Source: Mycobacterium seoulense
Lineage (GTDB): Bacteria; Actinomycetota; Actinomycetes; Mycobacteriales; Mycobacteriaceae
Direction of reading: 5' to 3'
Length of the DNA: 64,000 bases
Assembly (NCBI RefSeq): GCF_010731595.1
Contig: NZ_AP022582.1
Span: forward strand, 1,364,001 to 1,428,000
Shown: one piece after another, positions 25,197 through 34,477 of the stretch
Numbering within the stretch: the stretch's first letter is position 1
Layout of the letters: each line of letters starts with the position of its first letter
Made by a program: the position numbers and the translations under genes
Notes under the pieces: generated by a model
Told to the model about the DNA's origin: nothing
The model's database searches: none
What the model saw: only the letters and a program-made list of their open reading frames with translations

Positions 25197-26381
25197 CTAG
25201 ATCAAAGCCCGCAGGGGACCCTCGGGCGGATCGATGCCCAGCGAACTCAGGGCCGAGGCGTGATAGGTGGTGCCCGGCATGTGGATGGCGTGCAGCTGGC
25301 CGACATGCACGTCGCGCCAATACCGTTGCAGTGGCTTGTCCATGCGGGCCGCGTTGCCGCCCGAGCGGGCGAAGATCTCGTCGACCGCCGCCACCGCGCG
25401 CCATACCGCGCGGATCTGGTTGCGCCGACCGGCCGCGCGGTCGGCGAACGACACCTCCTTGCCCGCGGCGACCATGTCGTAAATGCGGTCGGCGTTGGCC
25501 AGCAGCTCCTGGCGGGCTGCGTTGATGTCGGCGGCGGCCTCGCCGATCGCGAACATGACGTAGGGGTCGTCCTTGATGGCGGTGCCGGTGGCGCCGACGC
25601 GCTCGCGCTGGTAGTCCAGGTGCGCGGCCAGGGCCCCCTCGGCGATGCCGATCGTGGCCGCCGAGATGCCCAGCGGGAACATCGTCGACCACGGCATCAG
25701 ATACAGCGGCTCGGTCATGCCGGCCTCGCGCTGGGCGGTGCCGTCCATCACCTTCGTCGCGTCCATCGTCCGGTAGGACGGGACGAAGGCGTCCTTCACG
25801 ATCACGTCCTTGGAGCCGGTTCCGCGCAGCCCCACCACGTTCCACGAGTCCTCGATGATCTCGTAGTCCTTGCGGGGCAGGATCATGTGCAGCATCTGCG
25901 GCGGCATGATCGGTATGCCGTTGTCGTCGCCCAGCATCGCGCCCAGGATGATCCAGTCGCAGTGGTCGGTGCCCGAGCTGAACTGCCAGCGGCCGTTGAA
26001 GATGTAGCCGCCGTCGACGGGCTTGGCCACCCCCTGCGGAGCGTACGGCGAGGCCATCCACGTGTCGACGTCGTCGGCCCAGATCTCGGCCGCGACCTTC
26101 GGGTCCGCGTAGGCCAACTGGTAGGGGTGCACGCCGACCACGCCGACGATCCAGCCGGCCGCCGGGTCCAGCGCCGCGGTCGCCATCGTCGTCTCGGCGA
26201 ACTCGCGGGGGTGGACCTCGAAGCCTTGATATTGCTTGGTTTGCAGCAGCCGGATCAGGCCGGCGCCCTTCATCAGCTTGACGGTGTCGTCGGTGAGCCG
26301 CCCGATCCGCTCGGCCTCGGGGGCCTGGTCGCGCAACTGATCCGCCATCGCCACGACCCGGTCGAGTACCCGTTCGCTCAT
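25197..26381 (-). CDS. HsaA-like flavin-dependent monooxygenase, oxygenase component
   Basis: The 394-residue acyl-CoA-dehydrogenase-fold protein has the same length as HsaA. Diagnostic segments are DPAAGWIVGVVGVHPYQLA, SSGTDHCDWIILG and IEDSWNVVGLRGTGSKDV. These belong to the two-component group D monooxygenases that hydroxylate phenols with FMNH2 supplied by a reductase. No flavin reductase (HsaB-like) gene is adjacent, unlike the canonical locus. It lies between a ferredoxin gene (91-base gap) and the ring-cleavage dioxygenase gene. Confidence 0.9.
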   Translation of the reverse strand: MSERVLDRVVAMADQLRDQAPEAERIGRLTDDTVKLMKGAGLIRLLQTKQYQGFEVHPREFAETTMATAALDPAAGWIVGVVGVHPYQLAYADPKVAAEIWADDVDTWMASPYAPQGVAKPVDGGYIFNGRWQFSSGTDHCDWIILGAMLGDDNGIPIMPPQMLHMILPRKDYEIIEDSWNVVGLRGTGSKDVIVKDAFVPSYRTMDATKVMDGTAQREAGMTEPLYLMPWSTMFPLGISAATIGIAEGALAAHLDYQRERVGATGTAIKDDPYVMFAIGEAAADINAARQELLANADRIYDMVAAGKEVSFADRAAGRRNQIRAVWRAVAAVDEIFARSGGNAARMDKPLQRYWRDVHVGQLHAIHMPGTTYHASALSSLGIDPPEGPLRALI

Positions 26382-26472
26382 GTTGGTGTCCTTACGTCTG
26401 GGGGCTTAGTAATGGTCTACCGCAGTTCGTGCCTCAGGCGGAGCCGTTCCCGATGAGCGGAAGCAAATGCGG

Positions 26473-26751
26473 TCAGAATCGAATGCACAATGCGGCGCTC
26501 ACGGGCAGGGCCTGGCACGCCAGGATCAGGCCCTCCAGCCGGTCGGTTGGCTCGAGGATGTCGTTCGCGATCATGTCGACCTCGCCCTCGACGACCGTCG
26601 CCACACAGGACCCGCAGCGGCCCTCCCGGCATGAGTGGGGCACATCAATGCCCGCACCGAGCAACACGTCGACGAGCGTCTGATCGGGTGGCCAACGAAG
26701 CCGGTGACGCCGACCATCCAGGTCGACCTCTAGCCGCGCAACCTCCGCCAT
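26473..26751 (-). CDS. Plant-type [2Fe-2S] ferredoxin
   Basis: This 92-residue stand-alone ferredoxin has the cluster ligands C41, C46, C49 and C79 (CREGRCGSC, then LACQA). It resembles the C-terminal ferredoxin domain of KshB-type reductases but lacks the flavin and NAD domains. It would pass electrons from a separate reductase to an oxygenase, plausibly the KshA-like Rieske protein in this window. It is the first gene of the minus-strand meta-cleavage run and is divergent from a BVMO gene. Confidence 0.9.
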   Translation of the reverse strand: MAEVARLEVDLDGRRHRLRWPPDQTLVDVLLGAGIDVPHSCREGRCGSCVATVVEGEVDMIANDILEPTDRLEGLILACQALPVSAALCIRF

Positions 26752-26877
26752 GCAGGAATAATCTGCCTCCGAAATCGTGCCCGCATACGCGCGTTCCCGA
26801 TGGCCGGGACAACGTCACCGCAGTGTCCGGTGACCGGGAACCGGCCCCGGCGGTCGAGGCGGTAGGACATACCGTCC

Positions 26878-28494
26878 GTGCCTGTGAATAGCGCGGAGCT
26901 GGTCGACGTTGTCGTGGTCGGCGCCGGGTTCGCCGGCCTCTACGCCCTGCACAAGCTCCGCAGTCAGGGACTGTCCGTGCGGATTCTGGAGGCGGCGCCG
27001 GAGCTGGGCGGCACCTGGTACCACAACCGATACCCGGGGGCGCGGTGTGACGTCGAAAGCGTTGATTACTCCTATTCATTCTCGGACGAACTGCAGCAAG
27101 AGTGGGACTGGACCGAGAAGTACGCCACCCAGGCGGAGATCCTCGCATACCTGAACTGGGTGGCCGACAAACTCGACCTGCGCCGCGACATAGCATTTCG
27201 GACCCGGGTCGTGTCCTCGGCGTTAGACGAGACAACGCTGCGCTGGGTGGTTACCACCGACGGCGGTGACGTGCTGTCCGCCCGATTTTGCCTGATGGCG
27301 ACGGGCCCGCTGTCGGCGGCTTTGACGCCGAACTTCCACGGCCTCGATTCGTTCGCGGGCGAGATTTACCACACCGCCGCGTGGCCACAGCATCCGGTCG
27401 ATTTTGCGGGAAAGAGGGTCGCCGTCATCGGCACCGGTTCGTCTGGCATTCAATCGATTCCGATCATCGCCGAACACGCCAGGCATCTCTTTGTCTTCCA
27501 GCGCACACCTAACTACAGTGTCCCGGCCGGCAACAAGCCATTGAGCAAAGGGGAACTCGACCACATCAAGGCGAACTACGCAGAACGGCGGCGGCTCTCG
27601 TGGCGCAGCAGCGGCGGGTCACCACACATTACGGCGCCTAAGCCGACGATGGAGTTCACGCCGGAGGAACGTCGGGCGGCGTTCGATAAGCGTTGGCAGC
27701 TGGGAGGTGTGCTGTTCTCTAAGACGTTCCCTGACCAGATGACCGACTTGACCGCCAACGACGAGGCCCGAAAGTTCTACGAGGAGAAGGTGCGCGCGGT
27801 CATCGACGACCCTGCGCTGGCGGACCTGCTTATCCCCGACGATCACCCGATCGGCACAAAGCGGATCTGCACCGACAGCAACTACTTCAGCACCTTCAAC
27901 CGGCCGAACGTGTCGCTCATCAGCGTGCGCGACACACCGATCGAATCCGTGGACACCACTGGGATCCGAACCGCTGGCGCGCACTACGACGTCGACATAA
28001 TCGTGCTGGCAACGGGTTTCGATGCCCTCACGGGTGCGTTGGCCAAGATCGACATCATCGGACGCGGCGGTCGTCGGTTGCGGGACGACTGGGCGCAGGG
28101 GCCGCGCACCTACCTGGGGCTGGGCGTCGACGAATTTCCCAACCTGTTCCTGATCTCCGGTCCCGGGGCGCCCGCCGTGCTGGCGAACATGGTGCTGCAT
28201 GCCGAGGCGCAGGTGAATTGGATCGCCGCAGCCATTGCCTACCTGGATGACCACGGGCTGGCCGCGATCGAAGCGACCCGCGACGCCGTCGACGGCTGGG
28301 GAGCCGAATGCGCCCGACGTGCCGAGGCTACGCTGTTCACCAAGGCGGAGTCCTGGTACATGGGCGCCAACGTGCCCGGAAAACCAAGGGGGTTCATGCT
28401 ATTCGTCGGCGGCTTCGCGACTTATAACGACATCTGCGACGAGGTGGCCAGAGCGGGTTACCCGGGCTTCGATTTGGTCAAGAGGCCGCGATGA
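26878..28494 (+). CDS. Baeyer-Villiger monooxygenase
   Basis: The 538-residue protein has the FAD motif GAGFAG at 15-20, GGTWYHNRYPGARCDVES, a complete Baeyer-Villiger fingerprint F158-x-G-x3-H164-x3-W168-P169, and the NADPH motif IGTGSSGIQ. This is the cyclohexanone/cyclopentanone monooxygenase type. It starts at GTG 26878; GTG 26884 is also possible. The stop overlaps the start of a mycofactocin-type SDR (ATGA). A paralogue with nearly the same N-terminal motif series is at 54542-56128. Confidence 0.92.
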   Translation: MPVNSAELVDVVVVGAGFAGLYALHKLRSQGLSVRILEAAPELGGTWYHNRYPGARCDVESVDYSYSFSDELQQEWDWTEKYATQAEILAYLNWVADKLDLRRDIAFRTRVVSSALDETTLRWVVTTDGGDVLSARFCLMATGPLSAALTPNFHGLDSFAGEIYHTAAWPQHPVDFAGKRVAVIGTGSSGIQSIPIIAEHARHLFVFQRTPNYSVPAGNKPLSKGELDHIKANYAERRRLSWRSSGGSPHITAPKPTMEFTPEERRAAFDKRWQLGGVLFSKTFPDQMTDLTANDEARKFYEEKVRAVIDDPALADLLIPDDHPIGTKRICTDSNYFSTFNRPNVSLISVRDTPIESVDTTGIRTAGAHYDVDIIVLATGFDALTGALAKIDIIGRGGRRLRDDWAQGPRTYLGLGVDEFPNLFLISGPGAPAVLANMVLHAEAQVNWIAAAIAYLDDHGLAAIEATRDAVDGWGAECARRAEATLFTKAESWYMGANVPGKPRGFMLFVGGFATYNDICDEVARAGYPGFDLVKRPR

Positions 28495-29291
28495 AGAGAC
28501 TGCTTGGCAAGGTGGTGCTGGTCACCGGCGCCGCCAGGGGCACGGGACGGGTGCATTGTCAGCGGTTCGCCGACGAGGGCGCAAATGTGATCGCGCTCGA
28601 TGCCACCGCAGCGACCGACGAGTTACCCGACACGGCAAGGGATGTCGAAAGCCGCGGTCGGCGCTGCGTGACGGGTGTTGCCGACGTGAGTGACTTGGAG
28701 GCTGTAACGGGCGCCGTAGCCAACGGCGTAACGGCACTGGGGCGCCTCGACATCGTCGTCGCAAATGCCGGAATCCACATTGCGGGCGGACGTACATGGG
28801 AACTTGACCCCCGGGACTGGCATCGCACGCTCGATATCAACCTGACCGGCGTATGGCACACGGTCAAGGCTGGCGTACCGCACATGGGCGCGGGGGGCGC
28901 CATCGTGATCATCAGTTCGACGAATGGTCTTCGCGGGACGCCCAATACCGCGCATTACACCGCGAGCAAGCACGCGGTGGTGGGGCTGGCGCGCACTCTC
29001 GCGAACGAGCTCGGGCCTTCCGGCATCCGGGTCAACACCGTTCATCCCGGGCCGGTCGCGACCCCAATGGTGCTCAACGACAGGACGTTTCGACGCTTAC
29101 GCCCGGATCTCGAGAAACCGACCGCCGCGGACGCCGCGGAAGTGCTGCGGGCGCGCAACCTGCTGCCGGTGCCGTGGGTGGAGCCCGTCGACGTTGCCAA
29201 TGTGGCGGTGTTCCTGGCCTCCGAGGAGGCCCGCTACATCACGGGCACCCAGCTCGTCGTAGACGCCGGCCTGTCACAGAAGGCGACATGA
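28491..29291 (+). CDS. Mycofactocin-coupled SDR, carveol-dehydrogenase-like
   Basis: This 266-residue SDR has features that mark the mycofactocin-dependent subfamily: TGAARGTGRVHCQRFADEG, WHRTLDINLTGVWHTVKAG, NLLPVPWVEPVDVANVAVFLAS and ARYITGTQLVVDAG. The catalytic Tyr and Lys are in HYTASKHAVVG. Family knowledge: these enzymes hold NAD tightly and recycle it through mycofactocin; they include carveol and other terpene-alcohol dehydrogenases. Co-translation with a BVMO parallels limonene degradation, where carveol dehydrogenase output feeds a monocyclic monoterpene ketone monooxygenase. Confidence 0.88.
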   Translation: MKRLLGKVVLVTGAARGTGRVHCQRFADEGANVIALDATAATDELPDTARDVESRGRRCVTGVADVSDLEAVTGAVANGVTALGRLDIVVANAGIHIAGGRTWELDPRDWHRTLDINLTGVWHTVKAGVPHMGAGGAIVIISSTNGLRGTPNTAHYTASKHAVVGLARTLANELGPSGIRVNTVHPGPVATPMVLNDRTFRRLRPDLEKPTAADAAEVLRARNLLPVPWVEPVDVANVAVFLASEEARYITGTQLVVDAGLSQKAT

Positions 29292-29387
29292 GCAGCAGGC
29301 CGGATACATGGTCAGCATGCTCGGGGGGTGGCGCGATGAACCGTGCTTGCGCCGGCCGCGCTCTTCGCGCAACAAGGGATGGTGGGA

Positions 29388-29984
29388 ATGATGGGAATCG
29401 ATGGCAGCGGCGCACCGGAGTATGAGCCGCTCGCCCAGTCCGTTCGCCGACTGATCGACGTGACCATCCGCACCGAGGCCGGCGCCGGTGCCGTCGCGGC
29501 GGCGAAGACGCACATTGATTGCGCGGTAGAGCAATTGAGCGAAAGCCTCATGCCGGGCTCATTCGGTGTTCGCCATCCGTTCGACGGCCAACCGGTAACC
29601 TCCGGCAACGTCATGATCGGCGCACGCAACCCGGTCGCACCTCCGCTGGTAATTCATCGCGACGCCGGTGGTGCCGTGTGGACGGAAATCACACTCGGCG
29701 CCGCTTACGAAGGGCCTCCGGGACATGTCCATGGCGGAGTGTGCGCCTTGGTCCTCGACCACGTCCTGGGCGCGACGGCGCACGAACCCGGTCGACCGGC
29801 CTATACCGGCACGCTCACGCTGCGCTATATCCGGGGGACCCGGTTAGGTCTGGTGCGGGCAGGAGCGTGGGTCGAGCGCGTCGAGGGCGTGAAAACCTTC
29901 GCGAAGGGGCAGATCACCGATGGCCAGGGAATCACGGTCGGTGCAGAGGGCGTGTTCATCAAGCCGCGCGGTGACCGTGACTGA
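29388..29984 (+). CDS. Hotdog-fold thioesterase (PaaI-like)
   Basis: This is an approximately 198-residue protein whose C-terminal half is a hotdog domain: GPPGHVHGGVCALVLDHVLG is the signature helix, followed by YTGTLTLRYIRGTRLG. An N-terminal region of about 80 residues precedes it, as in several mycobacterial acyl-CoA thioesterases. It would hydrolyse an acyl-CoA. The start is uncertain: ATG 29388 or 29391, or GTG 29343. It follows the SDR by 96 bases and ends five bases before the convergent ATPase stop. Confidence 0.78.
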   Translation: MMGIDGSGAPEYEPLAQSVRRLIDVTIRTEAGAGAVAAAKTHIDCAVEQLSESLMPGSFGVRHPFDGQPVTSGNVMIGARNPVAPPLVIHRDAGGAVWTEITLGAAYEGPPGHVHGGVCALVLDHVLGATAHEPGRPAYTGTLTLRYIRGTRLGLVRAGAWVERVEGVKTFAKGQITDGQGITVGAEGVFIKPRGDRD

Positions 29985-29989
29985 GGAAC

Positions 29990-32900
29990 TCACGGGCGAT
30001 CGGTGGCGGCCTCTGCCGAGATCCGATGCTGGTGTTGATCCACCAATTTCAGTGCACGCGCGGCCTTCGCGGGAGCCATCAGGACCGCGGTATGCGGAGC
30101 CCGGGATCCGCTGTGCTGCGGTGGTTGTGGGGCGGTCTCGGCGGGCTCGTCGAGTTCTGGCTCACCGCTGAGTGGTGACTCTTCGTCCCGGCGGCCCGAC
30201 CGCAACCGATTGGTGGCGGCGACGGCGAGGACGGCGGCCGCGGCGGTGCCCAGCCCCTGGGACCAGCCCAAGGGGCCGACCGGTGTGCAGCCCAGCAGTT
30301 GGCTGATCCCCGGGGTGCTGATCATCGCGGTGAATGCGGCGAACGAGCCGGCGGCGGTGAGCAGCACCAGGGGCGCGTGCGAGTCGACCACGGTCTGGCC
30401 GAGCTCGACCGCGACCAATGAGATCAGCGCGACGGTGGAGGCGCGCTGCGGTAGCCCGGTCACCGAGGCCATCACCCAGGCCGCCGTGGCGGCCGTGGCG
30501 GTGAGCGCTCCCCGCGCGGCAACGGTTTGCCGTAGTGCGCGTTCGTCGATGCCGCGCCCGACGCGTTGTACCGGCCCCGCCGGGGTGCTGACGGCGACCG
30601 CGGTCGCGGGCAACGCGTCGGTGAGCATGTTGATCAGCAGCAACTGCCGGGTGTTCAGCGGAGAGGTCCCGGTGAGCGCGGTGCCGATGACCGAGAAGAT
30701 GACCTCGCCGGCGTTGCCGCCGAGCAGGCCCGCCACGGCCGCCTGGACGCCGCGCCACAGTCGGCGTCCCTCGTCGATGGCGGCCACCAGCGTCTCGATG
30801 CGGCCGTCGGTCAGGACCAGGTCGGCGGTCGTGTGGGCGGAGTCGCTGCCGCGGGCGACCACACCGACGCCGACGCTTGCCGCCCGGATCGCGGCGGCGT
30901 CGTTGGCGCCGTCGCCGACCATGGCGCACACCCGCCCGGCGCGCTCGAGCGTCTGGACGACCTGCACCTTGTTCTCCGGTGACATCCGGGCGAAGATCAC
31001 CCGCTCGGACACCGCGCGCTGCTGATCGTGGCGCGACAGCGCGTTCCATTCGGACCCGGTGATCACCTGGTCGGCGCTCACCGAGACCCCCAGTTCGCGG
31101 GCGATGGCCGTGGCGGTGACGGGATGGTCGCCGGTGATCAGCCGGATGGCCACGCCCCGGGCGGCCAGGTCCGCCAGCAACCGCGGCGCCTGGGGACGCG
31201 GGGTGTCCGAGAGGCCCAGGAATCCGGTGAGTGTCAATCCCGTCTCGCACAATCCGGTGATGCTGTCGGGGTCTTTCCGCAACGACCGCGCCTGTGCCGC
31301 GGCCAGGCGGCGTTGGGCCACCGCGATCGTCCGCAGCCCGGCCGTCGTCAGGGCCGCGACCGCGGCGTCCACCTCCGCGCCGGCTTCCCGGCACGCCGCC
31401 AAGACCACTTCGGGTGCGCCCTTGACGGTCAACGTCGTGCCCGTCACCGAGGCCGAGAACGCCCTGCCGGACCGGAACGGCAGGTGCGCGTCGGGCTCGG
31501 GTCGTGAACCGGACCCCGCCACCGCGTCCGCCGCCTTGACGATGGCTTCGTCGGTGGCGTGGACGTGGGGATTGCCGTCGTCCGCCGGTGCAGCCTGGGC
31601 GGCGCACCGCAGGACGTCATCGCGGGAATGGTCCGCCACCGGGTGCACCTCGGCGACGCGAAGACGGTTCTCGCTCAGCGTTCCGGTCTTGTCGAAGCAG
31701 ACCACCTCGACACGACCGAGCGCCTCGGCCGCGCGCGGCACCCGCACCAGCGCCCCGCATTCGCCCAGCCGCTGGGCCGACGCGGACTGGGCGAGGGTGG
31801 CCATCAAGGGCATGCCCTCGGGGACGGCCGCCACGGCGACCGCGATGGCGCTGCCGAGGGCTTGGCGCAGACCGCCGGCCCTCAGCAGGCCGAGCGCTCC
31901 GACCAGGATGCCGCCGCCCGCACTGAACGGGAACGCGCGGCTCATCAGCTGGCTGAGTTGGTGGTGCAGGCCGACGGTCGGCAGTTCACCGGACGCCAGC
32001 TCGGCCGCGCGGCGGCTCTGGGTGTCGGCCCCGACGGCGGTGACGAGCGCGACCGCGGTGCCGGCCACCACGGTGGTTCCGGCGTAGATCATGCAGCGGC
32101 GCTCGGCCAGTTCGGCCCCGGGCGTGGGCTCGACCTGCTTCTGGACCGACAGGGATTCACCGGTCAGCGACGATTCGTCGACCTCGAGGTCGTGTGCCTC
32201 GATGACCCGGGCGTCGGCGGGCACCACCTCGTCGCTGCGTACCTCGATCACGTCGCCGGGCCGCAGCTGCTCGATGACGACTTCGCGGTAGCCGCGCGCG
32301 GCGTCGGGCCCCTGGGTGACCACGCGGGCCGGCGGGGTCTGCTGAGCGAGCAGGCGGTTCAGCCGGTTCTCGGCCCGAAGCTGTTGGGCCGTCGACAGCA
32401 GCGCGTTCCCGGTCAGCACGGTGCCGACCAGCACCGCGTCGGTCGGTGACCCCAGCACCGCGGTGGCTGCCGAACACAATCCGAGGATTGGCGTCAACGG
32501 GTCACCGGTCAGCTCGGCGACTGCGGCCCTGGCGAACTCCCACGCCGCGGCGGGGAACCCTGCGCCGTCTTGCGCGGAATCCGTTGCGGCAGAGGGTTCA
32601 TCGGGGTCGCATAGCGCCGCCAGCACTTCGCGGACCCGCTCGGCCGACATCGCGTGCCACTCGAACGCCGGTGCCGGCCGGGGCACGGGCGTTCGAATCG
32701 TGCCGAGCGCCAACAGGTATCCCGACAGCAGCCCCGCGACGGCGCCGACGGTCACCGGGCCGGGCCCGCGCAACCGGCGCACCCCGGGCACCATGAACAA
32801 CGCGCCCAGCGCCGATGCGCCTACCGAGATCGCGATGCCCTGCTGGCTCGCCCTCCTGGCCGCCGGTAACGCATGCAGCACCCGCCACGCTCCGGCCAGG

Positions 32901-34477
32901 TCGTCGAGAATGAGGTCGGCAGTCCACGGCGGGGGAGCATCGGCGTCCGGCCTTAACCCCAGCGCCACGTCGGCGCCGGAAAGGGCTTGCGCGCCAGAAC
33001 AGGACAGCACCGCGACGATGTGACCGTCGCGCTGCAGCGCGGACACCGCATCGGCGAGCGCGCCGTCGATGTCGCCGTCGCCGACCGGGTGGACGTCGTC
33101 GAACGCGGGACGCAGGTCACCGAGCAGGTCGGTGTCTACGGACACCAGGCGCGCACCGGAGTCGCGCGCGCGGGTGATCAACGCCGACGCGAGAGGGTGT
33201 GGGGCCGGGGCGACGAGCGCCTCGACCGCACCGCCGCCCTCAACTTCGTCGTCAGAGGTTGCGGGAATCCGGTGCCAGCCCGGGGCCGGGCCGTCGTCGA
33301 GCAGCTCCTGCGCGCGGGCCCAGGCCGTCAGCAAGTCGTCGTCGCGGGCACCGCGGACGCGGACCACCCGCATCTGAGCGCCACACAGCACGCGCGGATC
33401 GATCAGCAGTGCATCGACCTTGTCGAGCCGGCGCAGACTTTCCGGCCGCAGTGCAAGCACCGCGTGGTGGTCTGCCAAGCCTCGCCCGAGCGTGGCCGCG
33501 AACGCCTCATGGGCGGTGCGCATCGCCTTCGGCGAGGCGGCCAGCGCGGCGTTCGACGCCATGGTGACGTTGCGGGTGACGGCCCCGGTCAGGCCGACGC
33601 CGACCATCTGTGCCCATGCCACGCGCTTCCCATGACGTTCGATCGGGCCGGGCGGTGCGGGAACCGGGCGCAGGGAACGGTGCATCTCCGACTCGTCGGC
33701 ATGCCGGGCCAACTCCGGCTCATAACGGGCCCACGCCCGCGCCGCGGCCCGGCACTCGGCGGCCTTGAAAGCCTGCATCGCCAGGTCGACCGAGAGCTTC
33801 GCCGGTGACAGCGTGACAACATGCGCGGCGGTGCCGAACACCGACAACGCGGTGTCCGTCGCGCCAGGGCCGATCCCGCCCTCGAGCAGACGCCGCAGCC
33901 ACGGTTGATAATTCGCGATCGCCGACACGGCCTCGACGGCGATCGGGGCCGCCGGCAACCGCAACGCCCGGCCCGCGACCGCGACCGCGAACCCGGCCGC
34001 GTTGACGGCCACCATCGCGCCGCGGGTGGCCAACAGCAGCCCATCACCGGGCAAGCTGTCGGCACGCGTGGAATCGGCTATACCGTCGCCATTTTCGGCG
34101 CTGTCGAGCGCGGAGCAGAGCGCGTCAAGCGACGCCCCCTCGTCGATCTCGACGACCACCCGCGACAGCGGACGGTTCAGGCTGACCTGCGTGACGCCGG
34201 GCTGTGCCCGCAGCGCAGCAACGGCGGCGCGGCCACGCGCCGCACCGCCCGTGCCGTCGAGGCCACGCACCTCGATCCACACGCGACCGTCGCCGCGCCC
34301 GCACCGCCGGGTCAGCGTGGAGCGGGAGACCTCACCCGAGAGCACCTGTGCGCCCACCCGGACCGGCAGCGCGACAACGGCAAGGCCGGCGGTCGCCAGC
34401 CTGCCGACCGCGTCGCCAAGTTCGGCGGCGGCGCCGAGTCCCGTCGACACCACCCGCAGGGGTGAAAGCTGTCGCAC
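29990..34477 (-). CDS. Giant P-type cation ATPase (CtpH/CtpI class) with a degenerate N-terminal half
   Basis: The protein has about 1,495 residues. The C-terminal half is a complete P-type ATPase: VDESSLTGES, CFDKTGTLSENR (phosphorylated Asp near 929), GDHPVTATAIA, GDGANDAAAIR and about ten helices overall. The first about 600 residues contain an HMA-like domain without CxxC and a remnant second P-domain: LLIDPRVL sits where DKTGT is expected and VLSCSGAQALSG where GDGAND is expected. M. tuberculosis CtpH and CtpI have similar size; the ion is unproven. GTG 34477 has GGGG six bases upstream, whereas TTG 34483 has no usable spacing. A hairpin precedes the gene. Confidence 0.88.
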   Translation of the reverse strand: MRQLSPLRVVSTGLGAAAELGDAVGRLATAGLAVVALPVRVGAQVLSGEVSRSTLTRRCGRGDGRVWIEVRGLDGTGGAARGRAAVAALRAQPGVTQVSLNRPLSRVVVEIDEGASLDALCSALDSAENGDGIADSTRADSLPGDGLLLATRGAMVAVNAAGFAVAVAGRALRLPAAPIAVEAVSAIANYQPWLRRLLEGGIGPGATDTALSVFGTAAHVVTLSPAKLSVDLAMQAFKAAECRAAARAWARYEPELARHADESEMHRSLRPVPAPPGPIERHGKRVAWAQMVGVGLTGAVTRNVTMASNAALAASPKAMRTAHEAFAATLGRGLADHHAVLALRPESLRRLDKVDALLIDPRVLCGAQMRVVRVRGARDDDLLTAWARAQELLDDGPAPGWHRIPATSDDEVEGGGAVEALVAPAPHPLASALITRARDSGARLVSVDTDLLGDLRPAFDDVHPVGDGDIDGALADAVSALQRDGHIVAVLSCSGAQALSGADVALGLRPDADAPPPWTADLILDDLAGAWRVLHALPAARRASQQGIAISVGASALGALFMVPGVRRLRGPGPVTVGAVAGLLSGYLLALGTIRTPVPRPAPAFEWHAMSAERVREVLAALCDPDEPSAATDSAQDGAGFPAAAWEFARAAVAELTGDPLTPILGLCSAATAVLGSPTDAVLVGTVLTGNALLSTAQQLRAENRLNRLLAQQTPPARVVTQGPDAARGYREVVIEQLRPGDVIEVRSDEVVPADARVIEAHDLEVDESSLTGESLSVQKQVEPTPGAELAERRCMIYAGTTVVAGTAVALVTAVGADTQSRRAAELASGELPTVGLHHQLSQLMSRAFPFSAGGGILVGALGLLRAGGLRQALGSAIAVAVAAVPEGMPLMATLAQSASAQRLGECGALVRVPRAAEALGRVEVVCFDKTGTLSENRLRVAEVHPVADHSRDDVLRCAAQAAPADDGNPHVHATDEAIVKAADAVAGSGSRPEPDAHLPFRSGRAFSASVTGTTLTVKGAPEVVLAACREAGAEVDAAVAALTTAGLRTIAVAQRRLAAAQARSLRKDPDSITGLCETGLTLTGFLGLSDTPRPQAPRLLADLAARGVAIRLITGDHPVTATAIARELGVSVSADQVITGSEWNALSRHDQQRAVSERVIFARMSPENKVQVVQTLERAGRVCAMVGDGANDAAAIRAASVGVGVVARGSDSAHTTADLVLTDGRIETLVAAIDEGRRLWRGVQAAVAGLLGGNAGEVIFSVIGTALTGTSPLNTRQLLLINMLTDALPATAVAVSTPAGPVQRVGRGIDERALRQTVAARGALTATAATAAWVMASVTGLPQRASTVALISLVAVELGQTVVDSHAPLVLLTAAGSFAAFTAMISTPGISQLLGCTPVGPLGWSQGLGTAAAAVLAVAATNRLRSGRRDEESPLSGEPELDEPAETAPQPPQHSGSRAPHTAVLMAPAKAARALKLVDQHQHRISAEAATDRP

